Shown here piece after piece: positions 1-7,613 of a stretch of DNA of 30,525 nt. Positions within the stretch are counted from its first letter, which is position 1; each line of letters begins with the position of its first letter. The stretch lies in IMG/VR virus record IMGVR_UViG_3300037010_000192, positions 1 to 30,525 of that record, one strand, 5' to 3'. Both the position numbers and the translations under genes were made by a program. Below the pieces are notes generated by a model. It saw nothing but the letters and a program-made list of their open reading frames with translations, was not told the origin of the DNA and did no database searches. The DNA is from a virus.

Positions 1-230
1 TCGCTTCCGTTATTGCCTCGTCCGTGCTTGCCTTGGTGTAGTAGTCTGTCAACATTGCGGCCGTATTGCCGTTGGCTTGAGAGACGGCGGCGTTCTTCGC
101 TTCCGTTATTGCCTCGTCCGTGCTTGCTTTGGTGTAGTAGTCTGTCAACATTGCGGCCGTATTGCCGTTGGCTTGAGAGACGGCGGCGTTCTTCGCTTCC
201 GTTATTGCCTCGTCCGTGCTTGCTTTGGTG
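1..230 (-). repeat. 96-bp in-frame tandem repeat in the tip-fibre gene
   Basis: Bases 1-96 and 97-192 differ at one position (c/t in the gcttgc(c/t)ttgg stretch), and a third copy runs from 193 to about 228 before diverging. Each unit encodes 32 residues beginning YYTKASTDEAITEA. A diverged fourth unit keeps the 96-bp spacing (ggtgta at 227 and 323). The array continues past the left edge, so the true copy number is unknown and is a likely site of assembly collapse or strain-to-strain length change. Confidence 0.95.
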
Positions 231-2422
231 TAATAGTTAGCGATCAATGTTGCCTGATTGGCTGCTACGGTAGCCCCTAACGCTCTTGATGCTTCGGCGA
301 TAGCTTCATCAGTGCTCGCTTTGGTGTAGTAATTGTTCCTAAGAACGGCGGCGTTGTCGTTTATCTTGCTTGTAAGCGCTGTGGTCGCTTCCACCAGAGC
401 AAGCTCACCTTCGATAAGCTTTGTATTAACGGTATCTTTGTAGTACGCAAAATCGCCAGACAATCTAGCCACACCCTGTACCGCGTTTTCAGTCCCCAGC
501 GCGTTTAGCAATGCTGTCTCCGCATCGGAATCAGCCGTACTGGCGGAAATCATACGCCGCTCTAGGTTAGTCTCGACTGTCTTGGCGGCCGCATTGGCAC
601 GAGCCGATACCTTATCAGCGACTACTGCATTCAAGTCCAATACGTTGCCAGCAGCATCGGTGACAACTACCTTAGAAAGTGCCTCATTTGTTCTCTCAGT
701 AATCGCCTCGTCCGTACCTGCCTTGGTGTAGTAATTGGAGAGTGACGCTGCTGTGTTGCTATTAGCTTGGGAGATAGCCGACGTTTTGGCCTCGGTAATC
801 GCCTCGTCTACAGTAGATTTTGTGTAGTAGCTATTCGCCAAATCAGCCGACACTTTGCCTATTTGTGTAGCAAGCAGTAGACGGCTCTGCGCCTCTGCGC
901 TTATACCCTCATCAATCTTGGCGCTAAGGGTTTCTTTAGCGAAAGCCAGTTCTTGCGCCAGTGTAGCATTCTCGCGTATCGCGCTATCGCCAGTTAATAG
1001 GCTGTTCAAAACAGCTTCCGCGTCACCCTCATCGCCGCGTTTTGCCATGCGAAGGTCTCCAACAACATTAGCAATCTCGGCGCCATTAAACGACGATAGG
1101 GCGCTTTCCGCCGTGCTAACCCGGACGCTGAGGTTGGTGAAGTCGGTTGTGCCGACTTTACTGCTAATCTGCCCTTCTAACGAGTTAATGTTGTTTTCTG
1201 CTATGGTTACACGAATGTTTGTGGCGTTGAGGTCCGTTGTCGAGGCTTTGCTGGTAATAGCGCCCTGAACACCGTCCATTTCTGATTCTAGTGTGGTAAC
1301 ACGCCCGCGAATATCCCCAATTTCTGGCAGTTGCGTTGGGTCTAATTTTGCATTGCTGATGGCTTGCACTACATCGGTGTAGGTTACTTTCTGGGTTAGC
1401 GTACTTTTTACCGCATCTAGCTCTACTGCTAATTCAGAGGTTTTGTTTGCTGTATCATCAATAGCAAAGATGCGTGCTGTACCGCTAGCAGGGTCTATCT
1501 GAATACCTGCATCGCGCATTTCAGTACGCACACGCGCTATCTCGTCAATAGCTTGTAGTGCTGTTTGTGCTGCTGACTCCGCTTCTTTGATTGATTGGGC
1601 GACAAATGTATCTTTCTCTGCGCGAATGGTATCAACCGACGCCTGAAGGTTGGACTCTACACTGGAAATCACCCCACGCACATCAGTATTAACTTGTGCG
1701 ATTGTGGCGCGTATATCCACCGACTCGGTGTTTAGGGTGTTGCTAACCTCGGCAATAGCCTTATCAATGATACCACCAACATCAACGCGCTCGCGCAGAC
1801 CCTGTGCCAGCAAAGACGAGTCTACTTTACCCTGCATCATCTTTATAGCATAGCTAGGGTCTTGTTCAGATAGCACTTTAACTTCTTCTGACCAGTCACC
1901 AGCAATGCCCTTCTCACTAACAAAACGAATCTTATAGTAGTAGGTAACGCCATAATCTACGGGCAAGTCAGCATACATAGAACCAACAGGGGACGCAATA
2001 ATAAGCCCATCTACGTCAGTTGTGCGTCTGAAAATCTGAGTAGCTCCTACGCCCCTAGCATTGGGGAGCTGCCAGAATAGGAAATTAACGCCGATACCTG
2101 TTTTGAATGTCGGTGGCGCAGGTGTAGGCATCGAATCTAGGTGCGGTATGTCTTTCCAACCGCCGTCATAACCTCCGTCGCCGGGTTCTATGTTATCGCC
2201 GCCTCTGCCTATTTTTATCACGCCGGCGTCTACCAAATCCCTACGGGTTAAAGCCGCGTCTAGTGGGTCCCCGCGTTGGCCATCGAGCGTAGCGAGGCGT
2301 TCAACCGTGGCCTGTAGTCGAGCTAAAAGCTGTGGGTTAATGTTCGCGTCATTGGGTAGGATTGGCAATGCAGCGACATTACGCTTCATGCCGGGTTTGG
2401 ATGTGGCCGGGGCGACAGTCAT
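1..2422 (-). CDS. Central tail-tip fibre protein, J-like C-terminal type (partial, 3' end outside window)
   Basis: About 807 codons are present. The frame is open from an ATG at 2422 to the left edge, so the C-terminus is missing. The start is set by AGGAAGG upstream and an ATGA overlap with the stop of the preceding gene. An N-terminal segment of roughly 90 residues is followed by a fibronectin-III-like region (about residues 95-180, with GVTYYYKIRFVSEKG and WSEEVKV). Then comes a long helical, Ala/Thr/Glu/Asp-rich part with DUF1983-like phrases (TTLESEMDGVQGAI). At the end are six YYTK motifs, the last four exactly 32 residues apart. YYTKxxTDEAI repeats are typical of phage tail-tip fibres and probably form a trimeric coiled rod. 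Expected role: distal tail spike or fibre contacting the host surface. A J-like tip beside a nozzle-like protein is slightly unusual, since J proteins are best known from siphoviruses. Confidence 0.75.
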   Translation of the reverse strand, partial: MTVAPATSKPGMKRNVAALPILPNDANINPQLLARLQATVERLATLDGQRGDPLDAALTRRDLVDAGVIKIGRGGDNIEPGDGGYDGGWKDIPHLDSMPTPAPPTFKTGIGVNFLFWQLPNARGVGATQIFRRTTDVDGLIIASPVGSMYADLPVDYGVTYYYKIRFVSEKGIAGDWSEEVKVLSEQDPSYAIKMMQGKVDSSLLAQGLRERVDVGGIIDKAIAEVSNTLNTESVDIRATIAQVNTDVRGVISSVESNLQASVDTIRAEKDTFVAQSIKEAESAAQTALQAIDEIARVRTEMRDAGIQIDPASGTARIFAIDDTANKTSELAVELDAVKSTLTQKVTYTDVVQAISNAKLDPTQLPEIGDIRGRVTTLESEMDGVQGAITSKASTTDLNATNIRVTIAENNINSLEGQISSKVGTTDFTNLSVRVSTAESALSSFNGAEIANVVGDLRMAKRGDEGDAEAVLNSLLTGDSAIRENATLAQELAFAKETLSAKIDEGISAEAQSRLLLATQIGKVSADLANSYYTKSTVDEAITEAKTSAISQANSNTAASLSNYYTKAGTDEAITERTNEALSKVVVTDAAGNVLDLNAVVADKVSARANAAAKTVETNLERRMISASTADSDAETALLNALGTENAVQGVARLSGDFAYYKDTVNTKLIEGELALVEATTALTSKINDNAAVLRNNYYTKASTDEAIAEASRALGATVAANQATLIANYYTKASTDEAITEAKNAAVSQANGNTAAMLTDYYTKASTDEAITEAKNAAVSQANGNTAAMLTDYYTKASTDEAITEA

Positions 2423-4101
2423 ACAAATTCCTTCCTGTCATTGGTTAACACGACGCGGTAAATCTGTCCTCCGAAGTTAGACAGGCGGAACTTAGCAAAA
2501 ACCTCGCGCCCAGCGGCCAATCTGAACGGCTTCCTGTTGTTAACCGTGTATGTTCTGTAAGTGAACGTCGTCCCGGTCTCTGACGTACCAAACTCAAGCG
2601 TCACTGGGTAGGAGTCGGCGTCAATCTGTCCCCAAGATGGGGCAATGCCGTTGTTGCTGTGCAGTATCCGCGACTCCCACACACTGCCTGGAGTAAAATC
2701 AATACCGATTGAGTTCAGTGTTGCCGTTCCGTCTAGCTTAATGGCGTAGGTTAGGTCGTCTGTAGGGTCGTAAAAACCGCGATAGAACTGCGTTAGGTTC
2801 AACTTGTCGGTGCGGGTAAACACACCAGTATTGGTGTCGAGCACATACACGGGTGTATTGCTGGACTGAAACACATAGTAGTGTTTGATGCGCATTGCCT
2901 TAATGCTAGACGGGTTGACTGACTGCCAAGCGTGGCGGGAGAACGCTGCCTGACTAATCAGCTCGACGCTTTGCAGGCTCATTTTTACTAAGCCTATTGT
3001 TGACGCGTAGACAGCGTACTCCCCCATATCAATAATCGAATCACGGCTAACGCAACCTGCGTCCATTTCTAACTGCTGCAACTGTAGCGCTGAAGGCGTT
3101 GCTCCTAAAGCGGCATACTGCCGGCCGTTAGTAACAATAATTGCTCCGCCTGATACAGGAACAATGCCGAGAATGTCGTACTGTACGGGGTAGCTATAGG
3201 CAGACGGCCAGGCGTGCGGCAAATATGGCTCACTGCATACCAAGTGGCGCCCTGAGTAAGCGGCCATAAAGCCCCCCGACATGGCGACCAAACCCTTAAT
3301 ATCTACTGGCGGAGGCAGCCAATCGAGAGAGGGGCATACCTCGCCAAGTGCTGGGTACTTAGCTGCATCTCCCACCAGGGTTACGTTAGGCGTTGCCTTG
3401 TCGACTTCCTGTAGGAATTGCCATTGTCCGTTGTTAGCCATGTAGATGTTCCACTTGGCAATATCGGCGCCTAATGCCTCAGTAGGGCGCTCAATAGCCA
3501 CTGTAGTGTTGGAGTATATTACTGCTTGCTGTGACGCACTAGATAACGCACCCTCCTCTCCCCACTCGTTAGTTAGTGTAATTGCATAATAAGTGGCTAC
3601 TGGGGCCTCCCCGGTTGGCGGGGCAATAGTGGCCTGTGGGGTAGTGGTAGTAGTGGCGTCAAGGGGGACAACCTGCCCACCACCAAAACTAGGACCAGCA
3701 GCGACGCCGTTAATGGTGATGTCGGCAGCAGATGGTATCGGCACGCCTAATTTACGCACAACCGAGTTAGCGCCCAACAAGCGCCCGTCAGTGCCCCTAG
3801 AATAGACAACGTAGGCCGTCTGCCCGTCTACTGGGGCATCGTATGTGTAATATATGCGGCCGTTGGTGTCATTAGCCAAAGGCGAGCGGGCAACAAATCC
3901 GGCGGGTAACGTGTAGGTCTGGCCATCAATACGGACTACTGACTTGTCGTCCGCGGTGACTTGGGACACTTGCGTGACAATAAACGACTTAGGCACTAGG
4001 CCTTCGTCTAGCAATAGATTAGACGCAACATCGGCCGCATTTATAGGTTTACCCAGGTCGCCTTGCCCAGGCATCTCACCTAAGAAACTGGATATAATCA
4101 T
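2419..4101 (-). CDS. Tail nozzle / tail-tube-like structural protein
   Basis: This is a 560-residue soluble protein without signal peptide or membrane segment. The middle and C-terminal half read like a beta-propeller: successive strands such as GGFMAAYSGRHLVCSEP, ISGGAIIVTNGRQYAALG-type segments and YYVFQSSNTPVYVLDTNTG. The tail ends in an immunoglobulin-like strand region (FGTSETGTTFTYRTYTVNN). Phage propeller proteins of this size with a PxxWPxxY-type motif (here LPHAWPSAYSYP) are often the nozzle (gp10 / tail tubular B type) of podoviruses. It follows the spanin genes by 5 bp and overlaps the tip-fibre start, as expected for a distal tail component. The ATG at 4101 is supported mainly by context, because the ribosome site is weak. 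The nozzle role is inferred from size, fold impression and position. Confidence 0.55.
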   Translation of the reverse strand: MIISSFLGEMPGQGDLGKPINAADVASNLLLDEGLVPKSFIVTQVSQVTADDKSVVRIDGQTYTLPAGFVARSPLANDTNGRIYYTYDAPVDGQTAYVVYSRGTDGRLLGANSVVRKLGVPIPSAADITINGVAAGPSFGGGQVVPLDATTTTTPQATIAPPTGEAPVATYYAITLTNEWGEEGALSSASQQAVIYSNTTVAIERPTEALGADIAKWNIYMANNGQWQFLQEVDKATPNVTLVGDAAKYPALGEVCPSLDWLPPPVDIKGLVAMSGGFMAAYSGRHLVCSEPYLPHAWPSAYSYPVQYDILGIVPVSGGAIIVTNGRQYAALGATPSALQLQQLEMDAGCVSRDSIIDMGEYAVYASTIGLVKMSLQSVELISQAAFSRHAWQSVNPSSIKAMRIKHYYVFQSSNTPVYVLDTNTGVFTRTDKLNLTQFYRGFYDPTDDLTYAIKLDGTATLNSIGIDFTPGSVWESRILHSNNGIAPSWGQIDADSYPVTLEFGTSETGTTFTYRTYTVNNRKPFRLAAGREVFAKFRLSNFGGQIYRVVLTNDRKEFV

Positions 4102-4106
4102 TGTAT

Positions 4107-4586
4107 TTACCGTTGTTTATCTAGTTCTTGGGTAACGCCTATCGCCCATTCGTGACAGGCGTTGGCGTATCTTGCTGCGTCGTCAGCTTCTCTCGCCATG
4201 TTGACAAGAAGGTTGATACTCTCTCCTGAAAGTTCGGTTGTGGCGGTTGGGCTTGCACACTTGCAGGTAGAACCGGTTTTGGGCACGGCGCTACTACGGG
4301 CACTGGTGGACTGCTGCAACCGCTCAACGTCAGCAGCAAGCCTAATATTTTCGGCATGTGCGTCATTAATTGCTTTTGCTTGTACTGCATTGTTTCCCTC
4401 TATCTGTGCGTTCAATTGGTCAATATTATGTTCTTTGGCTATGGTAATTTTAGCTTGGTTGCTATACGCCTCATTCCATACGGCATGTAACGAATCAATC
4501 TCGGCGTTAAGCCTTAGCCCGTTTATATACCAACCAGCAAAGAAACCGATAGCCATTGCTGCAACAGTTGAATAAATCCACATCAA
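4107..4586 (-). CDS. Rz: Rz-like inner-membrane spanin (i-spanin)
   Basis: A 159-residue protein with one N-terminal membrane helix (about residues 3-22, IYSTVAAMAIGFFAGWYI) and no cleavage site. It is followed by a long periplasmic helical segment (about 28-95) and a C-terminal part with several cysteines (TCKC, NACHEW). This is the Rz architecture: an inner-membrane anchored subunit that, with the lipoprotein Rz1, spans the periplasm and fuses the two membranes at the end of lysis. It sits directly after the endolysin (4-bp overlap), and the partner is encoded inside it in another frame, the classic embedded Rz/Rz1 arrangement. Confidence 0.9.
   Translation of the reverse strand: MMWIYSTVAAMAIGFFAGWYINGLRLNAEIDSLHAVWNEAYSNQAKITIAKEHNIDQLNAQIEGNNAVQAKAINDAHAENIRLAADVERLQQSTSARSSAVPKTGSTCKCASPTATTELSGESINLLVNMAREADDAARYANACHEWAIGVTQELDKQR
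4139..4390 (-). CDS. Rz1: Rz1-like outer-membrane spanin lipoprotein (o-spanin), nested in Rz
   Basis: This 83-residue ORF lies entirely within Rz in a different frame. Residues 13-24 form a short lipoprotein signal ending in a lipobox (LTLSGC, cysteine 25). A proline-rich stretch follows (SSPPVPVVAPCPKPVLPAS), as in lambda Rz1. The mature protein would be an outer-membrane lipoprotein that binds the Rz C-terminus. The ATG at 4390 is preceded by GAGGG at good spacing; internal ATGs at 4366 and 4357 would also leave a usable signal. The lipobox and proline-rich signature in the expected nested position make this a strong call despite its length. Confidence 0.88.
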   Translation of the reverse strand: MQYKQKQLMTHMPKILGLLLTLSGCSSPPVPVVAPCPKPVLPASVQAQPPQPNFQERVSTFLSTWREKLTTQQDTPTPVTNGR

Positions 4587-5170
4587 TACAGTCCTTCGTA
4601 TTTCTTAGCACGTTCGTATACCAGCTTAATATAACCACGGTTAATATCATATGGGCTTTGGCCGTACCCTTTGAATGCTTTGTGGCTTTTAATGCTGCTT
4701 AACTCGACATTGCTGTACCACACATTTGGGTTACAGTTAGGTATAATGCTACACTTTAATCGTTCTTTACGCAAGCCACCAATGCCGCCGTTATAGGCGG
4801 ATAGCGTCATTCGATAATTATCATCCGGGGTTGATGCGCCCCTAATCTCGCTGCTTAGGTCGTGCATATAAACAACTAACCCTCGTAGCTGATAACGTGG
4901 GGTGTATGGGTTCTTAAAAGACCAATCACCGAATACGTTTGGATGGTTCTTTTTAAGTTCTTCTATGGCATCGAATGCAGCCGTCTTTGTGAACTGTGCC
5001 AAACCAGCGCCGAACTCTCTATCTGTTTTTAGTGTGGCGTTTACCTTCCACCCACTCTCTTGTTCTACTTGCCCAGCAAGTAGCGTAGGGTTGGGGTGGT
5101 CTTTCCAATACGCTACCTGCTCTTGTCTAAGAACAGGTAGCAGTGGCATTGCTAAGTCAATGACCGACAT
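4583..5170 (-). CDS. Endolysin, lytic-transglycosylase type
   Basis: A 195-residue muralytic enzyme with the lysozyme-like SLT fold. It shows the catalytic-glutamate region QVEQESGW (about residues 35-42), then GAGLAQFTKTAAFDA (about 53-67) and the AYNGGIGGLRKE motif (about 127-138), the signature set of soluble lytic transglycosylases (E-S, GLxQ/GAGLAQ, AYNxG). It would cut the glycan backbone of peptidoglycan. No signal peptide or membrane segment is seen, so release probably depends on the holin directly upstream. The ATG at 5170 overlaps the holin end by 14 bp and the stop overlaps Rz, giving a tight lysis cassette. Confidence 0.88.
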   Translation of the reverse strand: MSVIDLAMPLLPVLRQEQVAYWKDHPNPTLLAGQVEQESGWKVNATLKTDREFGAGLAQFTKTAAFDAIEELKKNHPNVFGDWSFKNPYTPRYQLRGLVVYMHDLSSEIRGASTPDDNYRMTLSAYNGGIGGLRKERLKCSIIPNCNPNVWYSNVELSSIKSHKAFKGYGQSPYDINRGYIKLVYERAKKYEGLY

Positions 5171-5435
5171 GGATTAGCGCCGCTAAGACGAGTGCAAACG
5201 CACTAATCATGATCGACATGCCAAGGAAAACAAGTCCCTTATCCGCACCATCGTCGATCAGCTTTCCCATATCCACGTACGGCATTAATATTTTTCTAAT
5301 GATGTGCGTAAATCCGGCAATTAAGAGCACAATAGACAAAACGCTTACATACTCAATCAATAAATCTAGTTTAATTAAACCTAGTATTACCGCGGGTACT
5401 ACGAGTAACCACAAATAACGGGCATCAAATTTCAT
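5157..5435 (-). CDS. Holin-like small membrane protein
   Basis: A 92-residue protein with three hydrophobic stretches: about residues 7-24 (YLWLLVVPAVILGLI), 28-47 (YVSVLSIVLLIAGFTHII) and 67-88 (GLVFLGMSIMISAFALVLAALI). They are separated by a basic/acidic loop (RKILMPYVDMGKLIDDG). It starts at an ATG after a good AAGGAG site and overlaps the endolysin start. Length, hydropathy and position just before the endolysin fit a holin that permeabilises the inner membrane. The family cannot be named from sequence alone; it could also be a pinholin-like or accessory membrane protein. Confidence 0.75.
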   Translation of the reverse strand: MKFDARYLWLLVVPAVILGLIKLDLLIEYVSVLSIVLLIAGFTHIIRKILMPYVDMGKLIDDGADKGLVFLGMSIMISAFALVLAALIHVGH

Positions 5436-5447
5436 ACGTTCTCCTTT

Positions 5448-5762
5448 TTAGCCAAAGTGCTTTACAATGAATTGAGATATAAAAGCCAAAATAACAGAGC
5501 CTATCGTTCCGTATGTAATAACCTTAGTCTTAAACGTCGAGAAGTCGCTAGACTTTGTGTCCAGCGAGTCTATGCGCTTATGGGCACGCTCGATCTCTTC
5601 CATCATTCTATCGAGTTTGTTCAGTATCTTTTCTTGTCTTAGCTCGCTTTGATGGGAGCTTTCATTGTTGGCTCTCATCTCTTCGACAAGTTTTTCTACT
5701 TGCTTCGTAAGCCTAAACATGTCGGAGCTTAATAACTTCAAATCAACTTCGACCTGGTCCAC
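5448..5762 (-). CDS. XhlA-like coiled-coil protein with C-terminal membrane anchor
   Basis: A 104-residue, highly charged coiled coil (about residues 5-75, LKLLSSDMFRLTKQVEKLVEEM and later MMEEIERAHKRIDSLD) is followed by one membrane helix at the C-terminus (about 82-100, YGTIGSVILAFISQFIV). This layout matches haemolysin XhlA-type proteins, which accompany holins and endolysins and help disrupt the membrane. The start is a GTG at 5762 directly after a strong AGGAGGG site. It is the first gene of the lysis block and ends 12 bp before the holin. An antiholin role is possible but not shown by the sequence. Confidence 0.65.
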   Translation of the reverse strand: MDQVEVDLKLLSSDMFRLTKQVEKLVEEMRANNESSHQSELRQEKILNKLDRMMEEIERAHKRIDSLDTKSSDFSTFKTKVITYGTIGSVILAFISQFIVKHFG

Positions 5763-5794
5763 TGCACCCTCCTAGCGGATTTAATTTCGAATAT

Positions 5795-5800
5795 ATTATA
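5795..5800 (-). promoter_or_regulatory. Perfect -10 box before the lysis cassette
   Basis: TATAAT lies on the minus strand in the 46-bp AT-rich gap between the AsnB-like gene and the XhlA-like gene. No convincing -35 is present at 17-18 bp (AAAGAA or TAAAGA), and there is no TGn extension. It may be a weak or activator-dependent lysis promoter, or chance in AT-rich DNA. Confidence 0.3.
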
Positions 5801-5808
5801 GTTTACCA

Positions 5809-6747
5809 TCAATTAGCTTCTTTACTTGAATTTTTAGCTACAAGTTCCTGTAGAGCTCTCGATCTTATAATCAAGTCATTGCCCGATCTTCTAGGCCTCA
5901 AGGAAGGTACTTTTGTCTTGTTGGTTCTATAAGCGTCGTCACCATTAGCAGCAAATATGTAATCTTTTAGCGGTTGTTTATACTGATTGTAATCGAGAAA
6001 ACTAGAATTGGCTAATGAATTATTCATTGCCCATTGTTGGAAGTAATCAGTATCATAAAAATGCTCATATGACGCCGTCTCTAATCCACCAAAGTGATTC
6101 TTTATTCTTGACAATGCTTTAGCATATTTTAAGGTAAAGTTTATTGCCCAAACATACTGACCAGCCGTGCAAGTTTCTAGGTTATCAACTACTTGTGAAA
6201 CAATCGGGTCAGTGTAAACCAAAAAACCCGCCGGGATATAATCTTTATATGGAGAGACACGTGTTTCATAAGACATTTTTGAAAACATATGGGAGCCAAA
6301 GCACTGATCGCCACCTTCGCCTGTAACAATTACAGAATTAGCAAAATCAATTGTTGGTATTGTAGTGAATATATCAGACCAACTAACACCAGGAACAGAG
6401 TTAGTTGTGATTTTAGCAGCTAATGCAGGATACTCTCTGTAAGAAGAATCAGACATAAGAACTGTAAACTCAATGTTAGCAGCAACTAAGGCATAAAAGG
6501 CAGTAGTGCTATCAATACCACCAGACCACATTAAATAAATGGTTTTTCCGGCTAAACTATCTTTTAACTCATTAGCTCTTCTATTGATTAAAACAGAAAT
6601 GTCATCCGTAAGAAGCGGGTCTTTGGCCGGAATAGGATGCAGCATTGTAGACGGAATTACCGAAGAACTAGAAAAATATCCGGTCCTATCGATCGGGTAT
6701 ACGGGAAAGAAAGTCTTAAAAGCCGCATAAAATTCAGACTCAGTCAT
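5809..6747 (-). CDS. Stand-alone asparagine-synthetase-type ATP pyrophosphatase domain protein
   Basis: This 312-residue protein has a PP-loop, YLMWSGGIDSTT (about residues 71-82), and a second motif GEGGDQCFGS (about 143-152). The second motif matches the GEGxDExFGGY loop of the synthetase domain of asparagine synthetase B rather than QueC, ThiI or TilS. The N-terminal glutamine-hydrolysing domain is absent and no catalytic Cys2 is seen. By family knowledge such domains adenylate a carboxylate and then form an amide bond. The substrate here cannot be read. The start overlaps the upstream zinc-peptidase gene by 8 bp, so the two are probably translated together. Base composition looks more AT-rich than the head genes, suggesting separate acquisition. 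It is not an obvious virion or lysis part and is best treated as an accessory gene. Confidence 0.75.
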   Translation of the reverse strand: MTESEFYAAFKTFFPVYPIDRTGYFSSSSVIPSTMLHPIPAKDPLLTDDISVLINRRANELKDSLAGKTIYLMWSGGIDSTTAFYALVAANIEFTVLMSDSSYREYPALAAKITTNSVPGVSWSDIFTTIPTIDFANSVIVTGEGGDQCFGSHMFSKMSYETRVSPYKDYIPAGFLVYTDPIVSQVVDNLETCTAGQYVWAINFTLKYAKALSRIKNHFGGLETASYEHFYDTDYFQQWAMNNSLANSSFLDYNQYKQPLKDYIFAANGDDAYRTNKTKVPSLRPRRSGNDLIIRSRALQELVAKNSSKEAN

Positions 6748-7201
6748 AATTATTCCCTAAGCCGCGTGTAATCCACCGCTGAATCTCGGTTTTTGCCTGC
6801 TCTTTGGTAATATCTAGCTTGTAAGATTCGTCCGCTAGGTCATCCGCCATATCATCTAAATTAGCGCCAGCTTCAACCTGCGCAGCGTACGCTTGTGCCT
6901 CGGCTTCTAACCGGTAGCTACGTACGAATAGATAGAGTAAACCGTGTACCCCTATCCCGGCGACAGCTACTGGCGCTAGGGAATAACCAATACTATCGTA
7001 AGTTCCGGCAACTAATAGCGCGGAAAACGACAGCCAAATGGCTAATACCTTATACCACTGCTTAACATGTGTGTACTCATGGTTATGAACGCCAACATCG
7101 TCCCTTAGTTCTGGTCTAATACGCACTACAAACGCATTAGTACGGCCGTTTACGTTTGGTGGTAGATTGTCAGTGTAAATAGTTAAGTGGGGAAGCATCA
7201 T
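6740..7201 (-). CDS. Small membrane-associated HExxH zinc metallopeptidase
   Basis: A 153-residue protein with the zincin motif NHEYTHVKQW (about residues 40-49) and a downstream ExxAY (RLEAEAQAY, about 97-105), which would supply the third zinc ligand. Two hydrophobic segments lie between them (about 52-68 and 76-94). Small phage proteins with a D-x-G-x-x-x-HExTHxxQW core and RxxAExxAY are a recurring family of unknown target. The active site would face the membrane surface. Its stop overlaps the start of the AsnB-like gene, and its own start overlaps the preceding gene by 4 bp, so all three are in one translational unit. Substrate unknown; a lysis-related or host-modifying role is speculation. 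Confidence 0.65.
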   Translation of the reverse strand: MMLPHLTIYTDNLPPNVNGRTNAFVVRIRPELRDDVGVHNHEYTHVKQWYKVLAIWLSFSALLVAGTYDSIGYSLAPVAVAGIGVHGLLYLFVRSYRLEAEAQAYAAQVEAGANLDDMADDLADESYKLDITKEQAKTEIQRWITRGLGNNYD

Positions 7202-7509
7202 ATCTCAACCCCACCAAACTTGCCTTGTAAAGACTTATACATAGTTACATAACCACGTTCAGCAGCGTTGTATTCTACTGAATGGTTAAACTCAGTAATT
7301 TTATTTTTACGAGTTGTTTCTGGAACTGCGGGCACATAGCCTTCTTTGCCCTCTTCGCCAATCGCTGCTACAGCGGGGGTAGTTTCAGTCGTGTATACAC
7401 CGACTAAAGCAGTCCAGCCTTCTTTTGATGCACCCCATAAGCGGTCAATACGGATGATTGCATCAGGAACTTGTACATTGTATAGGTCATAGGTTGTTTT
7501 AATAGACAT
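7198..7509 (-). CDS. Hypothetical small phage protein
   Basis: A 103-residue protein of mixed strand/loop character, no membrane segment, no recognised motif. The middle has a Glu/Gly/Pro/Ala-rich loop (AAIGEEGKEGYVPAVPE). It has a clear GGAGC ribosome site before the ATG at 7509 and overlaps the peptidase gene. Its place after the receptor-binding fibre, in a string of small ORFs, fits a fibre chaperone or small virion protein, but the sequence does not show which. Confidence 0.6.
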   Translation of the reverse strand: MSIKTTYDLYNVQVPDAIIRIDRLWGASKEGWTALVGVYTTETTPAVAAIGEEGKEGYVPAVPETTRKNKITEFNHSVEYNAAERGYVTMYKSLQGKFGGVEI

Positions 7510-7538
7510 AATAATTGCTCCTTGGTCTTAAACATTAA

Positions 7539-7613
7539 TTAACCAGGGGCCAATGCAGGAGAACCTACATTCGCTTTCACGGAATTAATTTGGTCAAGTG
7601 AATACACAATCAT
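7539..7613 (-). CDS. Possible 24-residue micro-ORF coupled to the preceding gene
   Basis: The ORF starts at an ATG whose ATGA overlaps the stop of the 120-residue gene. An AGGAGA site sits about 8 nt upstream, inside that gene's last codons. It encodes 24 residues starting MIVYSLDQINS and ending ALAPG, then stops 29 bp before the next gene. The coupled start and the fact that it fills an otherwise empty gap support translation; its shortness and lack of comparison data leave it uncertain. Confidence 0.35.
   Translation of the reverse strand: MIVYSLDQINSVKANVGSPALAPG

Noticed and set aside
1-280. Plus-strand repetitive ORFs at the left edge
   Set aside because: They are antisense shadows of the 96-bp repeat; the minus frame continues open for over 2.4 kb with fibre-type sequence.
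5809-6747. QueC- or TilS-type identity for the PP-loop protein (queuosine or tRNA modification)
   Set aside because: The SGGxDS loop alone would allow this, but the second motif GEGGDQCFGS fits asparagine synthetase, and no zinc-binding cysteine cluster of QueC is seen.
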